Shown: positions 1 through 8,036 of the stretch, piece by piece
Numbering within the stretch: position 1 is the first letter of the stretch
Layout of the letters: every line of letters begins with the position of its first letter
From: Thalassiosira profunda
Taxonomy: Eukaryota; Bacillariophyta; Thalassiosirophyceae; Thalassiosirales; Thalassiosiraceae
Length of the DNA stretch: 22,599 nt
Assembly: GCA_036939355.1 (NCBI GenBank)
Contig: JALLAP010000990.1
Coordinates: forward strand, 1-22,599
Direction of reading: 5' to 3'
The notes under the pieces: model-generated
What the model saw: the letters and a program-made list of their open reading frames with translations, nothing else
What the model was told of the DNA's origin: nothing
Database searches by the model: none
Position numbers and translations under genes: made by a program

Positions 1-170
1 CCGACGCCAGTCCAAGATCGGTCGAGCGGACGGCCACCTTTCCCCCGTCGACGTATCCCGTGGTGCGGAGTTCGGTGCCGACGAGGACGTCCTTGGACGA
101 GGCCTCGACGGACCGCGTCGACGGCGGCGCGGCGTAGATGGCCCTCCCTTTGCGGATAGGAGCTTGGCCC
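1..170 (-). CDS. Possible 3'-ward exon of an unidentified minus-strand gene (partial)
   Basis: One minus-strand frame is open across about 1-225. From about 145 down to 1 it has strongly GC-biased third codon positions and a balanced composition (for example the stretches VEASSKDVLVGTEL and TTGYVDGGKVAVRSTDLGL). Upstream of about 150 the same frame becomes Arg/Thr-rich, while a neighbouring frame looks more protein-like, so an unseen splice junction may lie in 150-225. No family is recognised and no start codon is visible. The opposite strand is also open here, so this is a weak call. Confidence 0.3.
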
Positions 171-225
171 CGCCGGGTTTTGGTTGTACAGCGGCGGGTC
201 GTAGCTTTGAGGATGATATCTATGT

Positions 226-387
226 ATGATGCACTCTCATCCGTCAGGTTGCCAGAACCGCAACACTACGCAGTATCAAGCATCGTTATCCCTTCATTCC
301 GACTACTTGTGCACACCCTCCCTCGCTTTGTTCCCTCCCTCGCTTTGTCCCCTCCCCTCCGTATTCATCTCATTGGCCCACCAGCGC
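226..387. other. Short 3' flank of the SSRP1 gene with a small tandem repeat
   Basis: No gene is seen. The stretch at about 317-358 holds a two-copy tandem repeat with a unit of about 17 bp (core ccctccctcgctttgt). It follows the SSRP1 stop codon on the minus strand and is probably its 3' UTR and terminator region. Confidence 0.4.
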
Positions 388-3300
388 TCAATCCGAATCG
401 CTGTCCGAGTCGCTGTCGTCGTCCGAATCGTCGCTGTCGTCCGCCGACTCCTCCGATTCCGACGCCGAGGACTCCGATTCGGGCTCCGGCTTCTTCTTTT
501 TCTTCTTGCCGCCGGCCTTGCCGCTCGAGACGGCCTCCTTCGGCTTCGTCTTCTCGTACTCCGCCTTGTGGATTAAGGATGTTGTGTGAGATGGAGCATT
601 CGATGCAAGACAAGCAGTATTGTAGCAACAACTCACAAGCTCGACCGTGTACTTCTCCTTCGCCTCGTCCGCCTTCGCCTTCCACTTGGCCATTTCCTCC
701 TCGCTCAGCGCTTTGTACCGCTTGCCGAGTTCCTTGCCCTAAAAAAGTGTGCGAGCAAGAGCGCGGAAACGTGAGATCCAGAACTCGGGCGGTCCCCCAA
801 CGAGAATGNCCCTAAAAAAGTGTGCGAGCAAGAGCGCGGAAACGTGAGATCCAGAACTCGGGCGATTCCACAACGAGAATGGGTTGTACGTACCACTTCG
901 CCCGTAGAAAGTTCGGGCATATCCTCCTTTACTTGGGCACGCCCTTCGGAGGAGTTGGCAAAGAGCATGAAGGCATTTTGGGGCCGCTGTGATGATCGCC
1001 GATTGCAAATGATTTGTCAGAATTTGCCGTAAGCACAAATGGTACAGAGACACAGATGGGCGCTCACCTTGGGAGCATTGGGGTCCTTCTTGGCCTTCTT
1101 CTTGGCCGGCTTCTTTTTTCCTCCGTCGTCCGAATCGTCGTCCGAGTCGTCGTCGTCCGACGGGGGAGAGTAGCCCTCCATCTCCTTCTTGTACCGGACC
1201 TTGTCCGCCTCCGCCTTCGCGTTCCACTCCTCCTTGCCATCGTCGCCGAGCTTCTTCCATTCCTCTCCGATCAGCTTGCCCTGGAATTGACACGTGGTTT
1301 GTGCGTGAGAGAGAGTTGCATACAATTGAATCCGATCTCAAAGCCATCGCAACTCACAATGTCACCAAACGAGGCATCCGGGTTCGCCTCTTTGATGCGG
1401 CTGCGGTTGGCCTTGGAGAAAAACATGAATGCACTCAAGGCCTTCTTCGGCGCGCTGGGCGAAGAGAAGAGAGGCACAGGTCAGCAAACGGAACGGAAAC
1501 AATCAGTGAGTGACGACATCTCCAGATCGAACTCACTTGGGGTCCTTCTTCTTGGTCGGGCTCTCCTTGCGCTTCTTCGACGATGCCTTCCCCTTCGCCT
1601 TCTTTCCCTTGGGCTTGCCCGACTTTTTCCGGTGCTCGGCCAAGTCGCTGTCGTCGCTCGCCACCGACCCGAGGTCGTCGTCGTCCTCGCTGTCGCTCCC
1701 CCCGCTGGACTCGTCCGACCCCGACGGGTTCTCCTGGTCGTAATCCTCGTCCTCCGAGCTCTCGCCCATCTCCTCGCCGCCGTACGTCTCGTCGTACATG
1801 CCGGGCGCCGGGCCGCCGCGCCCGCTCGGCTTCTCCTCCGCCCCCACGCCCTCGATGTTCTTGATCCGAATCTTCTTCCCCGAGAGGAAGCTGTACAGCG
1901 CCGTGTAGTTCGTCTTGTCGATGCCCGAGAACGTGTATTCCTTCGCCCCCGACGCGTCCCCGGGGGTGGAGTGGAGCGTGACGCACAGATCGAAGTTGCG
2001 CGTCGAGACCTGCCCCCCGGCGTAGCGCTGGAACTCGACCGACTCGATCTCGTCGAAGCGGATGAGGACGGCGGGCTTGTGGATGAAGATGAACTGCTTC
2101 TCGAGGGGGTAGAGGTGTCCCTCGTTGGCGCTTCGAGCCAAGTGGGAGAGAGGGAGTGAGATGTGTGAACCACGACAGCGCAAATACAAACAAGCCAATG
2201 AGATGGCCACCCATTCCACTCACCGCAAGGCGCACTTGACGCACGCCTGCTGGTTGGCATTCGCGAACTTGCCGGGGATGAACACCTTCTTCTTCGTGAT
2301 GACCTTGAACGTCTTGGCCACGAGGTTGGAGAACGATCCCTCCATGTTCGCCTGGAGAGCGCCCCCGTACTCCTTCTCGAGCGTCTCGTCGTCGAGGTTG
2401 ACCTCCAGCTCGGAGTGCTCCTTGGTGCACTGCATGACGAGCATGTTGTACCTCTGCGGGAAGCGAGGGAATTGCAAGTGAGCAGATGAGCAGCGTACGA
2501 ACCGCAAGAGGTATAGATCCACATTTCTCCTCACCTGCTGCCCCTGCCGAATGGGCTTGTCCAGCGCGATGACGAACGCCACGTGCACGTCGTCCTGCTT
2601 CGGCAGCAGGAACAGCCGCGAGATGTCGTCGTACTTGATCTTGTAATCGTACTTCGCCCCGCGCATCCGCAGGAACGAATCGTACAGCTCGATGCCGTAC
2701 CGCCCCCGCGGGGTGAGGAAGGTGCCCTTGTTCTCGTCGAATTCCGCGATGATCGCCCCGCTCGTGCTCTTCACGCTCGCGAGTTGCATGATGCGGGATT
2801 GCAGCGCCTCCGCGCTCGTCGGGGCCTCCTTGTCCCCGGGATCGGCGTCCGCGTCCGGGGGGACGTAAAACCGTATGGCCACGAGCTGGTCGGTCCCCGC
2901 CTCGACCGCGTCCGATTCGAGGAATTGCATCTCAATTTCGTTGCGATTGTTCCCCGGCAGCACGCACTGGGACACCTCCCCCAAGTCGAGGCTCATCATC
3001 TCGTCGCCGTCGCGGGGTTCGAACTCCTCGCCCTCCTCGTCGGCGTCCTCGAGCTGGCACTGGCGAAAGACGAGGTGGTTGTGCGACACGTCCGTGTTCC
3101 CCCACGAATTGCCCGCGGCGCTCATGGAGTGGCGCTTCAGGGGGACGCCGTACATGGCGCTGATGGCCTCGCTCAGCGCGTCGTAATCCGAGGGGGGAAA
3201 GCCGTCGAAGCGCATCGGAGCAGGCCCCCGCCGCNGGTTTGGTGAGGAGGCGGAGGTGGCCCGATTTGCCGAAGATCGTCCAGAGCGCCCCCGCGATGGA

Positions 3301-4064
3301 TTCCTTGGGAAGGGCCCGCTTCGTCTCGATGTCGTCGTTGCCCATGACCGCCGACTTCCACATGATCCCGGCAGGGTCGGCTGCGTGTTTATGGAGGAGA
3401 GTTTCAATGGGTGAGAATGAAATGTGGAATGAAGCATGAATTGCAACAATTCTGCGCACAAACGTCCGACGTCCGAGCCCTCTCCCTCCGAGGAAATGCA
3501 TTGCATGAGCTCCCCCAATTATTATTGTGCAAGTGGGACACATCTCATGTCGACAGCCCAAACCATTAAATGCCACATCTTGTGCACATCTTGTGTCCCC
3601 TCTTGGATCAACACAAAGAGACTTGAATTAATGCCATATCCCCCGCCTTTCTTCCAGTCCTCGTTGCAATAATTCCTGCTTGGTCTCATTTGCTCAGATT
3701 CCCCTCCGGGAGCTATTCATATCCCCTGCCCACCCCGCGAAAAAATGACGTGCACCTTCCGACTTCCGACCTCCCCTGCAAAGCCCCCCCCCACAGCGCG
3801 GCATCCACCCCATCCACCCTGCACCCTCCATCACGAGAAGACCGACCGCCGCGCCTGCCTCCTTCAAAGGGCGGTCCACGGCCGGTGCACTGCTGCGCCC
3901 CCCTCCCCTCGTCACCACAAATTTGCACGTGCACCACCCAACAAACACAATCATCATCGGGCGCACCGGCCGCAGCCCGCGCGGCAGCACTCACCCGTGA
4001 ACGTCCCCACCGCGTGGCCGTAGAGGCCGATGTGCTTCCACGAGCGGGGCTTGGGGTCCGCCAT
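388..4064 (-). CDS. SSRP1: FACT complex subunit SSRP1/Pob3 with two HMG boxes, nine exons
   Basis: This is the HMG-type subunit of the nuclear histone chaperone FACT, which with Spt16 opens and reassembles nucleosomes during transcription and replication. Exons read on the minus strand: 4064-3995, 3380-2535, 2453-2224, 2130-1537, 1454-1358, 1280-1068, 986-894, 738-637, 564-388. All introns are GT-AG and phases agree, giving about 806 residues (human SSRP1 has 709). Diagnostic stretches are LTPRGRYGIELYDSFLRM, YDYKIKYDDISRLFLLP and LYPLEKQFIFIHKPAVLIRFDE, typical of the SSrecog and PH-like middle domains. An acidic linker and Lys-rich block follow. Two HMG boxes come next (about residues 577-650 and 680-752), each introduced by DPNAPK, and then a Lys tract and a Ser/Asp tail. 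An N at 3235 interrupts exon 2, and the frame changes across it. The ATG at 4064 opens MADPKPRSWKHIGLYGHA, a good match to the family N-terminus. Confidence 0.95.
737..881. repeat. 72-bp near-perfect direct repeat on both sides of an assembly N
   Basis: Positions 737-808 and 810-881 are the same 72 bp with about three mismatches, separated only by the N at 809. The repeat lies in the intron before SSRP1 exon 8 and includes that exon's TTTTTTAG acceptor, so the acceptor is present twice. The pattern fits two overlapping contig ends that were joined with one N instead of merged; a real duplication is less likely. Confidence 0.85.
3381..3994 (-). other. First intron of SSRP1 (614 nt)
   Basis: It is bounded by a GTGAGT donor and a CACGCAG acceptor. 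It is much longer than the other introns of the gene (about 75-175 nt). No convincing exon is seen inside. It holds a CACATCTTGTG-type short repeat at 3574-3598 that recurs in introns of two other genes in the window. Confidence 0.75.
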
Positions 4065-4266
4065 GGTCGGATGTCGGGGGTGTTGCTTCCAGTGGTGGGG
4101 GGTGTGGCCGACAGTTTGACTTGTGTCGGAGAGGACGACGAAGTACGCTTCCCGCCACTTGCTACCAGGTACAATTGGTACGTTGTACTATACGTAGAGT
4201 TACCTAAAGTTCACTCCTTCCAACTCCCTCTCTAATCTCTTCTGCGATGCACAGCAACATTGAGGG
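4065..4266. promoter_or_regulatory. SSRP1 upstream region, also 3' flank of the lumenal-protein gene
   Basis: The 202-nt gap between two same-strand genes contains no ORF of note. At about 4165-4217 it holds a cluster of GGTAC, GTAC and TACGTA palindromes, 100-150 nt upstream of the SSRP1 ATG. Similar TACGTA/GGTAC sequences sit upstream of other genes here. No TATA box is evident. Confidence 0.4.
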
Positions 4267-5571
4267 TCAATCGCGCTGGATTACGATGTTTAGGAGCACC
4301 TGCCGCACCTCAAACAGGTCGGGATTGGAATTGTACGCCGTGTCCATGTAATAATCGTCGCACTGCACCGACACCGCCCCCTCCCCGCCGGCGCCCCCCG
4401 GGAAGCACCGCGACGCGCCCTCGCGGACCAGCCAGCGCCCGAACGAGGGGTACAGCCGGTAGCCCAATTCCTGCAGCAGCAGCTGCGAATCGAGGGTGGC
4501 GTCTCCGTACAGGGCCAAAGAGTAGGGCAGGTCGGACGAGACGGAAACGCCGTCGGCCGAGGGTGCGGCGGGCGATGCGAAATCGTCGACGTCCTCGTCG
4601 GACGGGACGGACCGCTCCCACGACGATGCCAGCCCACGCGTTTGGAGGAAGTCGGCGACGGCGTCGGTGACGGCCAGCGCGGCCCGCAGCCCCTCCGCGA
4701 GGTCCGCGGAGGGTCGCATCGTCGGCCGCAGGGACGGTTGCTGCGCCTCGGCCAGGCGCAGGAGGCCCCGCCCCGCCAGCGACTCGAAGTCCCTCCGGAA
4801 GGGAAGGAAATTGACCCTTTGCTGCACCAAGATTTCGTTGTACGTCCGGTAATGCGCGTAGCATTCAAAGTTGAACTGCTCCTGCCGCGACGGGGGTGCG
4901 GAGGAGGCGAAGAAGGATTTGCGCACCAACGATTTCGTGTCCTCAATTTGTTGCATCAGCCGCCCCGGAGTCATGGACGGTTGCGCCTGCGCCTTCAGAC
5001 AGGACAAGAACGCCTCGTCGCATTCCTGCAACGCTCCCGCCGCAAACGCCTCGTCGAATTCCCCCACCTCGCTCGTTGGGCTCCGCACCACCTCCTTCGC
5101 CACCTGGTTTCCCCCGGCATCCAGGACGTTTCTCTTGGGCCGATTCCGCGCCGCGCCCAACCCCCGGTCGTCGGAGAACCGCTCCCACGTCTTATCGGCC
5201 TTGTCGACGAGCCGGGCGCCCCGGACGACGCCCGTGCGTATCTGGCGCGCCAGGTCACTCAACGGTGCATCATCGAAGTCTTCTGATGCAGAGGCGGAGG
5301 TGGCGGTGAACAGAGTCGCAGAAGAGGCGATGGCGGCCAGCACGGCCCTCCGGCTTTGACGCCCGCCAATCTCGCCGTGGCGCATCTCGCGGTGCACCTC
5401 GTCCTGATGTGCGCTGACATCCAATTGTGATGTGCACGGGACATCAACATCCAACGATCGACGAGGAGCGCCCAACGGAGATTGGCGGCGCCCCCGCGGC
5501 GGGACGAAGGCATGGCATCGCGTCCCGGCGAGGGCTGCGAGCAGCACTGCCGTCGCCGGCGCCGACAGCAT
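4267..5571 (-). CDS. Plastid-targeted, probably thylakoid-lumen protein of unknown function
   Basis: A single uninterrupted frame of 434 residues starts at an ATG (5571). Residues 1-21 form a signal peptide ending in CHA, followed by FVPP. This places Phe at +1, as in the ASAFAP motif of diatom plastid precursors with four-membrane plastids. Residues 26-70 are Arg/Ser-rich, like a transit peptide. At 73-95 SRRAVL, a hydrophobic stretch and ASA-type residues form a twin-arginine signal for Tat export to the thylakoid lumen. The mature part starts near 96. It is soluble and holds a KADKTWERFSDDRGLG motif, several Cys (CDEAFLSC; CFPGG; VQCDDYY) and no transmembrane helix. I do not recognise the family. 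It is divergently transcribed from the ankyrin gene. Confidence 0.85.
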   Translation of the reverse strand: MLSAPATAVLLAALAGTRCHAFVPPRGRRQSPLGAPRRSLDVDVPCTSQLDVSAHQDEVHREMRHGEIGGRQSRRAVLAAIASSATLFTATSASASEDFDDAPLSDLARQIRTGVVRGARLVDKADKTWERFSDDRGLGAARNRPKRNVLDAGGNQVAKEVVRSPTSEVGEFDEAFAAGALQECDEAFLSCLKAQAQPSMTPGRLMQQIEDTKSLVRKSFFASSAPPSRQEQFNFECYAHYRTYNEILVQQRVNFLPFRRDFESLAGRGLLRLAEAQQPSLRPTMRPSADLAEGLRAALAVTDAVADFLQTRGLASSWERSVPSDEDVDDFASPAAPSADGVSVSSDLPYSLALYGDATLDSQLLLQELGYRLYPSFGRWLVREGASRCFPGGAGGEGAVSVQCDDYYMDTAYNSNPDLFEVRQVLLNIVIQRD

Positions 5572-5745
5572 CTTGTGGATTGGGCCGAGGGGAGCGGGGA
5601 GACGAGCGCCCTCCCTCCTCCCTCCCGAAAATCCCGAGATGAGTTAGCTATTTTACGTAGGTACTTGCCCTACCTACACCAGCTTTGAGTCTTTTCACTT
5701 TGCAACACGTACACGCGCGTGCAGGCACCTTGCAGCTGCCCCTCA
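5572..5745. promoter_or_regulatory. Divergent promoter between the lumenal-protein and ankyrin genes
   Basis: Only 174 nt separate the two ATGs. Centrally placed is a 7-bp perfect inverted repeat, GTAGGTA (5657-5663) and TACCTAC (5671-5677), with a 7-nt spacer. It overlaps a TACGTAGGTAC stretch. No TATA box is visible on either side. Confidence 0.45.
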
Positions 5746-7769
5746 ATGGCCACCACCGACGCCGTCCGGGCGCGCGTGGCCGCGGCAACAACAGCGGCCC
5801 TCCTCCGCCTCGCGGGGGGCGGCCGCGCGGCGGCGATTTCGGCCCACTCCAACTCCAACGATGTCAATTCCAAAAATCCTGACGACCGCGAGGAGTGGGC
5901 CGCGGAACTGCGCCGCCTCGCCCATTCCAGCGTCTCCTTCCCCAACGGAGGAAAGGAAGAAATAGACGGGGCGCCCCACGACGTGGAGGTCCGCGCGGCG
6001 TTGGCGCTGTTTAAACGCGTCCGGGGCGCCGGCTCGAAAAAGAAGGGCAAGCGCAAGCGACGACAGCTGCACCAAAAAGAAGCGGGCGGAGGGGAATCGC
6101 CAACGAAGAAGGAGGAGGGCATCGAAATCACATCGGATTTCGGGACGCGACGAAAGATTGATTCTGCCAAAGGTCTCGCCGAGTTGCTCGCGGCGGAATT
6201 GGAGGGAGAGCTGCGGCTCGGGCAACGCAGCGACGTCAACGACGATCGGAGCAGTGGCACCTCGCAACAAACAGAAGAACGAACCCACAACCCCCAAACC
6301 GTACAATTCGCCGACGTCCGCTCCGACTCCTCCGGAATCCTCCGCCTCCTTTCCACTCAACGCGCGGAACGCCTCCGCGCGGCGGGGAGGGTGCCCTGCC
6401 CTTCCTGCCCATCGTGGCCCAAGGGGGCCAAGGGATTGTGGTGGCACCGATTGGCCGCGCACGGGGTCGAGTATGCCGCGGCTGCAGAGGGTGCGGCGGG
6501 GAGTGAGGCGGGGGCGGTGGTGCCGTACCGGGAGCGGGCGGCAAGTTTGATGGATGATGGGACGGAGGGGCCGGTTGCCGCTGACATCACTGGCAATCGA
6601 CGAGCAGACCGCGATGCAGAAGAGGATGCCTTCCAATTGGTCAAGTTGGGACGCTACGAGACCTTTGTTCACCTGGTGGAAAGGGGGGAATTCGATCCAA
6701 AGAGTGAATGGGATCGCAACGGGGCCACGGTCGTGCATTGGGCCGCGGGCCGCGGTCGGCTGGACTTGGTTCGGTATTTGATAGAAAAGTGGGACTGCTG
6801 TCCGAACCAGCCGCAGCGGGGGAAGCGGTCGTTCGGGGGGAGGACGCCGCTGCACTGGTGGGTTGGTCGCTGCTCTGATGGTTGCTTGCCTGCGTGTTTG
6901 CAGCAAAAGTTGACAGACGCTCATCTTCGTTGCTTTTGATCAATGCAGGGCGGCGCGGAACGGGCATCTGGCCGTGGTGGAATATCTCGTCTGCTCCTGC
7001 GGTGCCGACGTCGACGCCGCGACGTCCGACGGGACGACGGCCTTCTGCTGGGCGGTGTGGCAGGGCCACCTGGAGATTATGAAGTGAGTTTTTGGGATCA
7101 AGCGGTCGATTGAATGCTTCTAATGACTGCTTCCACATTCGTAGGTTCCTGCACCGCAGCGGCTGCGACGTCCACGCCTCCAACAGCTTCGGCTGCAACG
7201 CCGTCTTGTGGAGCGCCCAGGGCGCCGGCACGGGCGCCGCCCTGGCCTGGCTGTGGGGGTGCGGCGTGGAGTTCCGGCTGCTGAATTCGAACGGCCACGG
7301 CGCGCTGCACAAGGCGGCGCAGCGGGGCTGCCGCGAAACCGTCGAGTGGTTGGCGGACGCTTTCCTATGCGGCGCGGATGGCGATGGATCTATCTTCGTT
7401 GGCCCCGACGCCGAGGGGAATTGCCCGTCGGATCTAGCCGGCATGGAGGGACACGAACATTTGGCAATCTGGATTGCCGAGCGGGAGTGCGAGTACTTCG
7501 CCTGGAGGTGGTCGAATACGCCGACGGACGGTTCGTTCGACAACAATCCCGCGATTCCCAGTTTTCCCAGTTGGCTCCGGGAAGCATTGGCGACGGCGGC
7601 ATTGACCGCACGCCCAACATTGTATCTTCTGGACGATGACGGCCATCGGTGGGGCACCGGCGGCGGCGTGCGGCGCATCGTTCGCACCTTGCTGCTGGGA
7701 ACGAGGGCAGCGTCGGCATCAAAGGCGGTGGAACCTGGGCCCAAGGCAGATTTTGACGACATCGATTGA
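5746..7769 (+). CDS. Ankyrin-repeat protein with an upstream C2H2-like zinc motif, three exons
   Basis: Exons are 5746-6857, 6949-7083 and 7145-7769, joined by GT-AG introns of 91 and 61 nt, giving 623 residues. The ATG at 5746 is the first in frame; nine further upstream codons are open but begin with GTG. Residues 1-210 are low-complexity and basic, with a KKKGKRKRR cluster that could be a nuclear signal. At about 218-239 there is C-x2-C-x12-H-x4-H, a classical C2H2 spacing. Ankyrin repeats run from about 323 to 480. They read TVVHWAAGRGRLDLVRYLIE, then RTPLHWAARNGHLAVVEYLV (split by intron 1), TTAFCWAVWQGHLEIMKFL (which ends at intron 2) and GALHKAAQRGCRETVEWLA. Ankyrin repeats mediate protein-protein contacts; the specific role is unknown. 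The repeat style resembles an expanded stramenopile ankyrin family. Confidence 0.88.
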
Positions 7770-8036
7770 ATGAAAACATGGAGCGATGGAGGCGTGGCGA
7801 CAACGCATCCTGGCGAGGAACTGAACCGAATAGTGTTCGTTAAAGTTTTAGGTATCGTACGGGCCGAAAGGCCAACACTGGCCTTACTTTCATTCTAGTT
7901 ATCCCTCTCCTAAACACACATTGATTAACTCCACACGCTGCTGTAACAGAAAATTCAGCGTTTGCAGATCTTTCCAAAATTGCGAGAGCCGAGCTCTCTC
8001 GAAGATGGCTCCCCGTCGAGCGTACTCAGAATGCTC
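7770..8036. other. Spacer between convergent genes
   Basis: It lies between the stop codon of the ankyrin gene (plus) and that of the large secreted-protein gene (minus), so it should hold both 3' UTRs. A small hairpin, GGCC-GAAA-GGCC, occurs at 7862-7873. No ORF of note is seen. Confidence 0.5.

Noticed and set aside
1014..2159. 381-residue plus-strand open frame
   Set aside because: It lies opposite several SSRP1 exons and crosses their introns. The translation is low-complexity Arg/Leu/Val sequence.
5719..5745. Ankyrin protein extension to 5719
   Set aside because: It would start with GTG; the ATG at 5746 is the first in-frame ATG.
5743..6924. 393-residue minus-strand open frame opposite the ankyrin gene
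   Set aside because: The plus strand has clear ankyrin repeats and good splice sites; the antisense frame has no domain.
7862..7873. GGCC-GAAA-GGCC hairpin as a terminator
   Set aside because: The stem is only 4 bp, and a factor-independent terminator is not expected for eukaryotic protein genes.
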